Assembly (NCBI GenBank): GCA_016618085.1 | Contig: JABLTG010000051.1 | Span: 42,925-106,924 of the forward strand | Origin: Neovahlkampfia damariscottae | Taxonomy: Eukaryota; Heterolobosea; Selenaionea; Neovahlkampfiida; Neovahlkampfiidae | DNA length: 64,000 bases | Reading direction: 5' to 3' | Shown: piece after piece, positions 33,246-46,120 of the stretch | Layout of the letters: every line of letters begins with the position of its first letter | How positions within the stretch are numbered: position 1 is the first letter of the stretch | Program-made: the position numbers and the translations under genes | Notes under the pieces: generated by a model | What the model was told of the DNA's origin: nothing | The model's database searches: none | The model's input: the letters and a program-made list of their open reading frames with translations, nothing else

Positions 33246-35252
33246 TTAATCTCTAGCAGCTTTTTTGTTCATTTCTTCATTTCTTTTGCTATCATGATTT
33301 TGTGAAGGGAATTTCATTCCAGTAGTATGACATTGTTTCTTTGTCAAACCTTGATAGTGACCTCCTTCAAGTTTTGAATATTTATTTTCAGATGTTCCAT
33401 CATTTGGCCAACTAAGAACAGCATTAACTGCAATACTACACCAACTCCAATCTCCATATTGTGTTATATATGAATAAACTTCTTTTCTAACAGCCATTGG
33501 TAAATTTGCTAACCAATTTCTACTTCCATCTCTTGTTAAATCAAAGTTATTTCCACAACCATATCCAAGTCTTTCTCCTAATTCAGCTAAAGATCCAGCT
33601 AAACCAGAACCTAACCATGGAGTACCAACAGTTTGAATTCTTCTTGAATTATCTAATGATTTATTATCACTTGTTGAGATTAAATCACTTGTTGACCAGT
33701 AATAAGCTAAAAGATGTGTTGTTGCATGTCCACCTTGTGAATGAGCTACAAATGAAACACCTTCTTTATGTGGTTCAATAAATGATTTTAATAATAAAGC
33801 AAAATCATCAATAGCTCTATTTGCACTTGGATCATTAAAAGCAACAAAGTTTTCAAATTTATCTGTTGTAAATGGATTTCCACCTGCACAATAACCATGT
33901 GTAAGAACAATTTTTCCTTTTCCTTTTGCTTTTGTTTGATATTTTTTTGGTCTATTTCCCATAATCATATCTTCTGTTAAAACATTATTACTTTTGTATA
34001 ATGGAATAGCTTTTTGAATTTCATTAAAGTTATCATAAACAACTTTCATTTGTTTTGATGTTGTAATATGAATACTTTTTTGTCCATGTTGAATATAAAC
34101 ATTTTTTAAAAGATTTGGTGTTTGAACTTTTGATGTTTTATGTGTTAACCATTTTAAGTTTAAATGTAATCCTAAAAAGTATTCATTATTTTCATTTTTT
34201 TCAATTAATGACATTCCTCCTACCCAAGCTATTGGTGTTTCATTATCCCAAACTTCAGCATAAGCTTTGTATTTTTTACCAACAAAGTCTTTTGCATTCT
34301 TGTCTAATTTTAAATTGAATTTAACTTCATTTCCAACTAATTTTCCAGTTGCAAGTTTTTCTAATTCAAATTTTTCTGAAACAACTTCAATAACATGTTG
34401 TGTTGTTCTTAAGAATGGAAATCCTTCTTGATTATTTCCTCTCATAACAACTTGAGCAACATATGTACCTTCTTCTTGAGCTTCAATTTCAGCACCATAA
34501 ACACCATCATTAACTTTTTCATCAGCTGAATTACCATCATCTTTCATTTTAACAATTTGATTCATTCCATTTGGTAAAATTAATGACATGTCAATATCTG
34601 AGTTTTGAAATTTGATTGATTTTGGTTTTGTTAAAGGAGCAAGTGATTTTGAATTAAAAGCAGCATAAAGGCGTGTAGTTAATCCAATTTTTGATCCAAC
34701 ATGAGATTTATAGTTTGTTGTTGTTGAGTATGCTTTAAAAACTGATCTATTTTCAATGACAACACCTACATGAGCTTTATTATCAAATGGTAATTCTGAG
34801 TCTTGTTTTGTATGAATTCTAGCCATCCAAGGACCTCTTTTATCAGTTTCAAATTTATATTCATATGTAACAGAAGGAACTGAAGCTTCACCCCAACCAA
34901 AAGTACTTTCATGAATAACTGGTTCATCTTTTTTTAAATTTGAGTATTTTGAAGGTTCTTCTAAAGTTAATTTGATATTTTTAAATTTTGAAGCTAAAGT
35001 TACAGAGAAATATTCTAAAGAATCAACAAATAATTCACCTTTCCATTCATATTCGAATTTCTTTCCAGGAACTTGTTGTAAAAAGATTGAGAGTACAGAA
35101 CTATCAGAATCTGAAGCTGCCATTTCAGGTGTTGGCAATTTGTAAGCAGGAAACTCTGAAGGTTCTCCTTGATTATGTTTAAATTCTTCAACTGTGATTG
35201 CTGAAACAAACACAATGATGCATAACAATAAGACAGAGATACAGTTTTTCAT
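33246..35252 (-). CDS. Secreted alpha/beta hydrolase, conditioned-medium-factor-like
   Basis: This is a single exon, 668 residues. A signal peptide (MKNCISVLLLCIIVFVSA) is followed by about 390 residues of beta-rich sequence, including DIDMSLILPNGMNQIV with KDDGNSADEKVNDGVYGAEI, which resembles a bacterial-type Ig-like choice-of-anchor repeat. The C-terminal half is an alpha/beta hydrolase: VLTHGYCAGGNPF (oxyanion region), the nucleophile elbow VSFVAHSQGGHA with Ser, TVGTPWLGSG, and a later Asp/His set ending at QNHDSKRNEE. The overall layout recalls Dictyostelium conditioned medium factor relatives, secreted proteins also found in heteroloboseans; that link is from memory and tentative. Two CCAAT boxes (35284 and 35301) precede it. 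Confidence 0.75.
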   Translation of the reverse strand: MKNCISVLLLCIIVFVSAITVEEFKHNQGEPSEFPAYKLPTPEMAASDSDSSVLSIFLQQVPGKKFEYEWKGELFVDSLEYFSVTLASKFKNIKLTLEEPSKYSNLKKDEPVIHESTFGWGEASVPSVTYEYKFETDKRGPWMARIHTKQDSELPFDNKAHVGVVIENRSVFKAYSTTTNYKSHVGSKIGLTTRLYAAFNSKSLAPLTKPKSIKFQNSDIDMSLILPNGMNQIVKMKDDGNSADEKVNDGVYGAEIEAQEEGTYVAQVVMRGNNQEGFPFLRTTQHVIEVVSEKFELEKLATGKLVGNEVKFNLKLDKNAKDFVGKKYKAYAEVWDNETPIAWVGGMSLIEKNENNEYFLGLHLNLKWLTHKTSKVQTPNLLKNVYIQHGQKSIHITTSKQMKVVYDNFNEIQKAIPLYKSNNVLTEDMIMGNRPKKYQTKAKGKGKIVLTHGYCAGGNPFTTDKFENFVAFNDPSANRAIDDFALLLKSFIEPHKEGVSFVAHSQGGHATTHLLAYYWSTSDLISTSDNKSLDNSRRIQTVGTPWLGSGLAGSLAELGERLGYGCGNNFDLTRDGSRNWLANLPMAVRKEVYSYITQYGDWSWCSIAVNAVLSWPNDGTSENKYSKLEGGHYQGLTKKQCHTTGMKFPSQNHDSKRNEEMNKKAARD

Positions 35253-35356
35253 TGCTTCTAGTCTTAAGTGAGGTTAAATTCTTATTGGTTTATTTATATG
35301 ATTGGTTAAAAAAACAACGAATTTTGGTTCTAAAATTTTTAATTTTTTTAAATTTT

Positions 35357-36583
<1,227 letters not shown>

Positions 36584-36920
36584 TTGATCAATTCGTCCAA
36601 GATTAAAATGATTGGTCAATTACCCAAGTGAAAAAAATTAAATTTTACAAAAGTGGAAATGAATCCTGTTTGAGTTGTACAAAATTCCGAAGAAGAAAAA
36701 TTAAATGATAATGAAGAGAAAGGTATACTCTGTAAATGCATGTTCACCCACGAACTACAAATTCATAATTTGACAAAAAAAATCGAAAATAATTCGACAA
36801 GAAACCAAGGAGCAGTGAAGAAATAGTTTTTCAAATCTGTTCTGTTTTCATTCTTTTTTTGTGCAATATAAATTAGAGAGTTTAAAAAAAATAAAAATCT
36901 TATTTAAAAAATTACGACTT
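36584..36920. other. Intergenic segment of about 340 bp, no confident gene
   Basis: It contains the PKA-side CCAAT box and then about 300 bp with several mutually exclusive tiny plus-strand frames, for example one starting at 36709 (MKRK). With a 60-70-nt intron this frame would give a peptide of about 28 residues with a hydrophobic end. None is convincing. A noncoding RNA cannot be excluded. Confidence 0.4.
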
Positions 36921-37172
36921 TTAAACAGCACCTCCTAACTATTTAAAAAATTAAACAATAAATATTAAACTCACTTCTATCATATCCATTTCTTCTTGTG
37001 ATAAAGGTTTTCTTTCAATGGACCATACAAACTGCGATTTACTTGGAGGGCGAACAGTTGAAGTTTGATTTACTTGTTGTGGTTGTTGACCTTTTCCAAC
37101 ATTCATTAATTTCTCTAATGGTGTATTGAATGGTCTTTTACCGTATCTAAAGCGGATCATCGGTACTCTCAT
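36921..37172 (-). CDS. KGD4: 2-oxoglutarate dehydrogenase subunit KGD4/MRPS36
   Basis: This is a short protein (about 72 residues) that in yeast and animals tethers E3 to the E2 core of mitochondrial 2-oxoglutarate dehydrogenase. The N-terminal RVPMIRFRYGKRP aligns with the PLIRFPxRR block, and after a 36-nt intron (about 36937-36972) the C-terminus LSQEEMDMIELGGAV matches the family's SQEEMExIxxGGP ending. The two conserved ends with a variable Gln/Ser/Pro linker are exactly the family plan. It lies just downstream of a CCT chaperonin gene on the same strand, with about 75 bp between them. Confidence 0.82.
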
Positions 37173-37249
37173 GACTTCTTACTTCAGTATTTCTGTTGAG
37201 ATTTTAAGAAAAATGATTTTATTGGATAAAATTTTTTAATTTTTATTAT

Positions 37250-39013
37250 TTACAAAAGACCAAGTTCTTCTGGTGTTAATCTTGGTTCTATTAATATATT
37301 TTCATCTATTCTTAAAATTGATTCAGCTGCATCAACAGACGAAGTTAAAATACTTTCTAAAATTTTCGTTGGTTCAATCACTCCTTTTATTTCATTATTT
37401 TCTTCATTTATTTGTAGAATATTTTTAATTTTTCCATTATTTATATCAATACCATACCAAATATTTTCATTTTTTTGATGTTTGAATCTTAATTCAGACA
37501 ATAATGAAGAATCAAAACCTGCATTTTGTAATATGATCACTGGAATGGTTTCAAGTGAAATAGCAAAATTTTCCAGCACTAATTGCATTTTATCTTTGTA
37601 ATTAAACATTTCATTTCTAATTCTTTTTGAAATTTCAATATACATTGAACCTGCACCTCCAATTATTTTTTTACTTTTCAATATTTCATTTAGCACACAA
37701 ATTGAATCATGAAGACTTCTTTCACATTCATCTAAAATAACTGGTGTTGGAGCTCTCAATATTATGCTTATCCTTCAATTTTAATTTTTCAATTTTCTTT
37801 AAATTTCTTACCAATTACAGCCTGATATTTTAATGAATGAAGAATCAGAAATAAAACAAGTTTCTACAGATTTTGCATGTCCAAAATTTAAATTTTCTTT
37901 TAATGAATTTGAATTATAAATTGAGGTTTCTGTTGCAATTGACAAAGTTTCTAATTTTCTTAAATCAATATTTCCAAAACATAAAATATTATTTGAATTA
38001 AAAAACCTTTAAAAATTAGAATTAATTTGAATTTACTCTTCTACTTCTGATGATATTGGACTTGAATTAAAAATTACATTAATTTTTAATTTTTTAATTT
38101 TTTCGCAAATTTCTTTCATTTTTTTTATTTCAAAATTGGATAATTCCTCTCCTTTTAAATGAGAATCAACTTTAAATTTAGTTTCAAATATCTTTGTTTG
38201 ATAATTTCCAAATTCTATTTTTGAAATTAATATTTTCGCATTTTCAATTTTTTTTTTGTATTTTAATTTTTTCGCAACTAAAATTCCATCAAATAATTCA
38301 GTCTCTTCAAAACTCTTTCCAATGACCTTTTCAACATTTAATCTCCTTATCAGTTCCTTATTATTGTGATTATCCTTTTTATTTTCTTTATTTAAAATTT
38401 CATTTAATCTCAAAATAGATTCAACAATTAGTTCAGAGAAATATTCAGAGGAAATGGTTAAAATTTTTGAACTCAAAATTGTTTTCACAATTTCTTTCAA
38501 TGTACTCTTATTATTCAATAAATCAATAGAAATTGATTCCTTTTCCAAAATATCCAGAGAAATATCTAAACACTTTCTATAACCCTTTTTTGAAAAAAAA
38601 TTAAAAAAAATTACAATTTACATAGGATATGGTAGATGGATGTATATTCATTGTTAATAGTGATTTTGCATTTCTTAATAATTCACATGCTTATAAAAAA
38701 GAATAAATAATTAGAGTGTTGAATTACTTAACAAAACAACTGAAGTAGTTCCATCACCTATAATTTCATCTTGTGTTTTAGATACTTCTAATAATAATAA
38801 AGCTGCTGGATGTTCAATATTCATATTTTTCAAAATAGTTATTCCATCATTTGTTATTAAAATATTATTTTGTTTATCAACTATTAATTTATCAAAACCA
38901 CATGGTCCTAAAGTAGTTGATAACTCTTTTGATAATAATAAACAAGCATCAATATTTAAATCCAATAGTTTTGAGCCAGACAATCGAATAGTATTTTTTG
39001 AAAATAAGTCCAT
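37250..39013 (-). CDS. CCT/TCP-1 chaperonin subunit
   Basis: This is one subunit of the cytosolic TRiC ring, which folds actin and tubulin. Landmarks are LSTTLGPCGFDKLIVD, NDGITILKNMNIEHPAA, GDGTTSVVLL (ATP site with catalytic Asp), the apical region around NAKILISKIEFG, DECERSLHDSICVLNEIL, IIGGAGSMYIEISK, NAGFDSSLLSELRFKHQ, WYGIDINNG and AAESILRIDENI near the end. WYGIDINNG is like the eta subunit, while GVIEP and ILRID recall alpha, so I do not name the paralogue. Short introns lie at about 38697-38725, 38585-38620, 38005-38033 and 37770-37800. The ATG at 39013 is used; the ORF upstream starts on TTG. Confidence 0.88.
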
Positions 39014-39059
39014 ATTTGTGGTGTTCAACCAATAAGAATGAAGAATTAAAAAGAGAATA

Positions 39060-40112
39060 TTAAACTAATTCATTTACTTTTTCTTTTTCAATTTCTTTCT
39101 TTTCTTGAAAATACTCTTTTTTTTCAAAAGAATATAAAATTCCACCAAATACTACAATAAAAACACCAATCCTTCCCATGAAACTCATTTGTTGATTAAA
39201 AAACAGTTCACCTAAAATTGATAATGGTATCTTATTTAATGATCCAATAACACTATAAGTAGTTGCAGATGTTACTTTAATACACCAAAATGATGAAAAA
39301 GCAATAAAAGGTCCATCAACAATTAATCCTAAAAATAAAAACAATGCAGTTTGATCTGAGAAATTAAAATTTACAAGTGAAGGTATTTCATTCAAAATTC
39401 CAGCAAAAAAAAATAATAAAGGAAATGAAATTAAATTGTTATAAAATAAAGGACCAAAGTTACCAAGATTAACACCAGTTTCGTTTAATAAATGTTTCAT
39501 GTATAACTTGACATTTAATATTTTTTTTTTAATTACCAAATAAGTTGCAGTGAAAAAAATATTGCTAACTGTCCAAACGAGACCAAAATTTGTATAAAAA
39601 TTTGAAATATCAATACCTAACAGAATTAATCGGTAATTTAATTGTTACAAGCAAAACCATTTCCAATTACAATTAAAAGAAAACTAGCATAAGAATAAAT
39701 TGATAGCTTTTTTCCAAAGAGAATATTTTCTCCAATAGCAGTGATAATAATCGCTATATTCTTTAAAACGGTGAACAATGGAATTGAGATATATTGTAAA
39801 CTTTTTTAAAAAATTAATTCTTTTTTTTTTGAACCTCAAAAGTGAAGTTGAAATCATTCCAATAAATAAAAAAGCTAAAGGTATCCATGAGATCATAATA
39901 TTGTGATTATAGTCAGGGTAAGAAATAAGTCCAAATTGTTTTCCTAAAACAACGACAATAAAACCAAAAAGTGTCTGAAGTGCTAAAATTGAAAAGTTGA
40001 GAGAGGAATCATGCATTCCAACAAACCCTTTGTTCAGTAGTATCATGGATATCGATGAAACAGAGTAAGCCATGATACTCATCATTTGAAACGACATTGT
40101 TTTATCCTTCAT
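39060..40112 (-). CDS. GDP-mannose transporter (nucleotide-sugar transporter)
   Basis: This is a multipass Golgi/ER membrane protein importing GDP-mannose for glycosylation. Two signature motifs of Vrg4/GONST-type carriers are present: the FYNN motif (GPLFYNNLIS) and the GALNK-type motif, here GSLNKIPLS. About ten hydrophobic helices alternate through the protein. The N-terminus has MMSIMAYSVSSISMILLNK and the C-terminal tail is Lys/Glu-rich, a possible ER-retrieval or COPI signal (EKEKVNELV). Two or three introns (about 39800-39835, 39620-39655 and 39545) are required. Convergent-divergent spacing places its CCAAT (CTATTGGAC) near 40131. Confidence 0.85.
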
Positions 40113-40294
40113 TGCCTTTGGAAAACAATTCTATTGGACAAAAAAATTGCTTGTTTTATACTTTTGTGGTTGTTTCACATTTCATATGAATAGAAATTTG
40201 AGATGAAAAGTTTAATGACATGGAATTATTGGTCAGTAACCATTTATAACCGTTTTGAAAAATTGACCAATTATATCCCTTGTAAAAAAACAAA

Positions 40295-43210
40295 ATGACT
40301 GAAGAAGTAAATGTAAAAAAAGGACCTGTCAAAATGTCTAGAAGAAGACCTGCTATGAATAAAGGTTCAGTTTTATCCGAGTTGGATTCAGTAGAACAAC
40401 AACAAAAACAAGACACTTTAACAACTGTCAAAGAAGACATAAAGTCTGAAATTATCAAAGAAGAAGATGTAAAAATTGATGATGAACCAAAAAGAGTTCA
40501 GGTTATGCCATCAACAACTCAATCTTATGAATTAGATGAAGAACCGGCTTGGCAAAAAAAACTTAAAAAAGAAAAAGATGAAAGAGTTTTAAAATGGATT
40601 CAAACAATGGCACCAAAATTAAAATTTCCTGACATAAAGGATTATTCAAATGAATCATTAAATAATGGTCCATTTTTATTGGCTCTCATCAGATACTTTG
40701 AACCAAAAGTAATAAAAGAAGGAACAGAAGAAACTGTTGAAGCAGCACTTGAAATATTTAAAGCACTTGATATCGAAGCAAATGATCTTAAAACATTGAT
40801 ATTCAAAGCACATGAAAATTTTACCAGTCCTGTTTACGAAGGAATTATTCGTCAAAGAAATATTGAAGCACGAGTAGAAGCATCATTAAATAAACCAAAG
40901 AAAAGTTTAGCAAAACAAAAAGATTGCATGACTATTATGAATTTTGATGATGCTGACGAAGCTATAAATGCCTTAGAAGACAATGAAGGAGAAGGTATTG
41001 ATTGGGTTCTCTTTAGTTATGAAAAAAATGATGCAAAGAAATTCATTTATGTAGCAAAAGGATTTGAAGGTTTAGAAGAAGCAAGAGATCATCTTATTAA
41101 AGATACAGTGAACTATTTAATAATTAAAACATTTATCACAAGATCAACAGGTGCAGCTCAAGCAAAAGTAGCACTTGTTACATTATTAAATGGAAGAGTT
41201 AAACCATTAATGGTATACGATTATTATTTAATTGACCTTTTTTTAGAAAGCTAAAAGTGGTGCTCATTCAGCTTCACTCATTGTAACACTTAGACCAGTT
41301 GTCCATATTGATTTGTAAAAAATAGAAAATAGTTTTAACCATAAATTTAAAAGTGAAAAAAAGAGTGATGATGTTAAAGATTTGGAAATAGATAACTTGT
41401 TTTTAGGACAATTCAAAGATATTGCAACATCATCTGTAAAAGCAAGAAGTAAAAGTCTTATGCCAACAAGTTCAAGTAATAGTAGTAGTAGTGGAAATTC
41501 AACACCTATTAAATTTGACTCTGGTAAAACATCAACAACAAGTAGTCCAAAAGTAAAATCAGGTACAATTGCACCATCTTCAACAACACCATTTTTAAGA
41601 AGAGAAGCACCAGTTTCAAATGTTAGAACACGTAGAGTTAGTGGAAGAGTTAGTGATTTATCATATGAAGATCCAAAAGAGTTGGCATCTGTTTTTGCTG
41701 ATCTTGGAAAAGGAAAAATTCAATGGATGATTTTATCATATACAGATATTCAAAATAATCCATATATTTTAAAAGTACACAGTAAAGGAATTGGTGGATG
41801 TGATAGTTTTAAAAAAACATTTGAAGATCCACAAATTTATTTTGTAATTACAAGATTAGATCAAGAAGAATCATTAGAATCAACACTTGCAAAATATATT
41901 TTAGTTACATTTGTTGGACCAAAAGCACCACCATTTTCAAAATCACTTTCTTCAGGACATCGTAATGTTTTAATGGAATATTCAAGAAAATATGTTTCAA
42001 TTGGTGCACAATTTCAACCACATGATATTTCAGAATTAACTGATGATGAATTGGCATCAAAAATATCTGGAACCAATGTAAATTCAGGAAAACAAGTTGA
42101 ATATGTACCAAGAACAGTAACACCATTTAAATCAAGAACACCAAGTAAGAATAACATAATTTAAAATTCATTTTTTCAGATGGATCACCAACTTTAGGTA
42201 ATAGTGGTTTTGTAAGAAAGAAAGCGGGTTCATTCATTCAAATTGCAAAAAGTGAAGAAGAACAAGAATTTAGTGGAAAAGAAGAAATTAAAAATAAATT
42301 AAAAGAATTAACAGATGATAAAATTCAATATTTTCAATTAGGTATCAGTGGAAAGAAATATAATGAAATATCAATTATATCTGAAGGTACAGAAGGTGCA
42401 TTAGAAGAAGACTTTTTAAAATTACTTCCAGAAGAATCAGTTTGTTATTTTGTTTTAAAATTTTCATTTTCTGAAACTGGATATGGAATGATGACAAAAT
42501 ATGTATTTATTGATTGGATTGGAAGTAAATTAAAACCATTAGCAAAAGCTAAATTTACTGGTATTAAACCATCTGTTTCATATTTTATAAATTCAATAAC
42601 AAAAATGAATTTAGAAATTCAAACAAGTTCTATAAAAGATTTAGAAAAAGAATCAGTTTTAGCTAAAATTACAGGATCAAGAAGAAGAGGATCTGAAATG
42701 GTTTTAGCAGTTAAACAAGATAAATATAAAAATTTGGGAAAAGATAAAATTGAATTAAAATTTGAGAATAAAGAAAAAATTGAAAGTTTAGTTGAAAAAA
42801 TAACACAAGAAGATGAAAAAATGAAATGGTGTGTTATGGGTTATAAAGGTGATTCAGCAGATACAATTGAAGTAAAAGGTTCAGGTGAAGGTTTAATTGA
42901 TGAAATGAAAAATCTTTGTAAGAAGGATAATGTTTTATTTTTCTTTTTTAAATATCGTTATGCGAGATCATATCACAAAGATTTTGATCATTTACATAAA
43001 AATTATTTTGGTTTCTTTCATTGGACTGGAAAAGAAATTAGTTTATTAGAAAAAGGTTTATCCAGTCATCATTGGAATTCTTATACAAAACTTGTAACTA
43101 GAAAATTAGATAAATTACAACATTCAATTCAAGGTTCACATTATCATGCAGATGATGTAAAAGATATTACAGATGAAAGATTTGTTTCTGCTTTACGTTT
43201 ATATGATTAA
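40295..43210 (+). CDS. Actin-binding protein: CH domain plus repeated coactosin/ADF-H domains
   Basis: After about 95 disordered residues comes one calponin-homology domain (RVLKWIQTMAPKLKFPDIKD, FLLALIRYF, AALEIFKALDIEANDL). It is followed by a series of ADF-H folds of the coactosin type. Each has a GxxxxDWVLFSYE-like strand, a KFIYVAKGFEG-type turn and an (A/K)xxLVTxxGxxxxxLxxA helix: about residues 205-345, 455-590, 625-775 and 790-900. Coactosin-like modules bind F-actin. Ser-rich linkers (SSSNSSSSGNS) join the first two. Introns at about 41210-41250, 41317-41352 and 42147-42180 restore the frame. I know no standard protein with one CH and four ADF-H domains; the last repeat is the most divergent (KNYFGFFHWTGKEISLLE). 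Confidence 0.78.
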
Positions 43211-43303
43211 ATATTTGTATTTGAATTTGTGTGTGTCGAAATACTTTATCTTTTTAATTTTGGAATCATCCAACAGATTCATTGGTCAAAAAAAAAATAA
43301 GAA

Positions 43304-43993
43304 ATGAATTTGTTGAGAGGAAGTGTTTCATTATTGACTGTTTTGATAATTCTAACTTGTTTCAATGCTTATAATGCTGAAGAAAAACCATTTAATATCA
43401 TAAAAGTAATGAACGGTGAATGGAATTTAGATGTAAGAGTTTATAAAAGTTTTGGTGTTGAATTTTCTGCTGTAAATTCAACAATGAATATGACAGATGG
43501 TGTACATGTTGATTCTTCAGTTGGAAATTATCAAGAAATTACAAAAGATGGAAAAGTTGAACATCAAGTTCATGTGTAAGCATAAAATAATATTAAAAAA
43601 AAAAGTGAAGCAGAAAATGATTTAGAAGGAAATTTTAAATTTGTTGATATAATAGATAAAGATTCAGATGATTTTGGTGACTTGATTAATTTTAAATTTT
43701 CATTTAAAAATATAGGAGGAAATTCCTTTTTTATTTCCGAAGGTAATTTTGAAGGAAAGAAAGGAAAAGGAAAATATGAATTTATATTTACATCTCCAGT
43801 CTCATTTATATTGAAATTTGAAACAAAAGATGAAATAATTAGATACATTGGAAAAAAACATGAAACAGGACCAGAACCATCAATGCTTCAAAGATTTGGA
43901 CCAACTTTAATGATTGTAGGTTTTATTATAATGAGTAAACTTGTTCGTTCTGGATTTGGACCAGCTGCACCTCCAAGACAATTAAACAAATAA
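43304..43993 (+). CDS. Small type I membrane protein, ER-type, unassigned
   Basis: A signal peptide (LLRGSVSLLTVLIILTCFNAYNA) is followed by a beta-rich lumenal domain (GEWNLDVRVYKSFGVEFSAV, N-x-T/S sequons) and, after a short intron near 43577-43604, more beta strands (FKFSFKNIGGNSFFIS). A C-terminal hydrophobic helix (FGPTLMIVGFIIMSKLV) and a short polar tail (GFGPAAPPRQ) complete it. The size (about 220 residues) and layout recall EMC7/EMC10-type ER membrane complex subunits, but I see no decisive motif. ATTGGTCA at 43281 is 23 bp before the ATG. Confidence 0.6.
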
Positions 43994-44026
43994 ATAAACG
44001 GAAAATTCATTTTTTTTTTTGAACCA

Positions 44027-45713
<1,687 letters not shown>

Positions 45714-45827
45714 ATATTTCAAAGGATCAATCTTTTTTCATCTGCAAAACCAAAAAGGATCTTCACCGAGAGATCGCACAAAGAAAAGTATTTTTTTTTG
45801 CATCAAAAGAAACGGCAAAAATTATGT

Positions 45828-45909
45828 GACTGCGGTGGGATTCGAACCCACGCTCAACGAATGAAGCAGGACCTAAACCTGCCGCCTTAACCACTCGGCC
45901 ACACAGCCT
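45828..45909 (-). tRNA. tRNA-Leu (anticodon UAG)
   Basis: This is an 82-nt class II tRNA. The 7-bp acceptor stem pairs GGCTGTG with CGCAGTC, with two G-U pairs, and the discriminator is A. The D arm is intact, the anticodon stem GCAGG/CCTGC encloses TTTAGGT (anticodon TAG, reading CUA), there is a long variable arm, and the T arm has GTGGG-TTCGAAT-CCCAC with the B-box GGTTCGAATCC. No intron, and CCA is not encoded. Confidence 0.97.
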
Positions 45910-45925
45910 GAAATATAAATTAAAA

Positions 45926-46078
45926 TGATTGCAAGAAAGCCCATGCTAGGTTTACATTCTGAGATGTTGAATTCAAAAAAAAGTTGTTGTATTGGCACCC
46001 TACGGTTAAGTTTTGTTCGCATGGAAAACGCTGTTTGGTTTGCTGAAACGTCACATCAAGTTGAAAACCAAGGTTGAA
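45926..46078 (+). other. 50-codon ORF or noncoding segment with raised G+C
   Basis: Between the tRNA and the TRAF-like gene a 50-codon frame starts MIARKPMLGLHSEML and ends SHQVENQG. The DNA is clearly less AT-rich than normal intergenic sequence here and ends just before the next gene's CCAAT box. It has no match that I recognise and could equally be a small noncoding RNA. Confidence 0.3.
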
Positions 46079-46120
46079 TAATTCTTATGGAGACAACAAA
46101 AAAACAATTTCATTGGACAA

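Noticed and set aside
45828-45909. tRNA-derived integration site
   Set aside because: The tRNA is intact and no duplicated 3' fragment or integrase is visible nearby.
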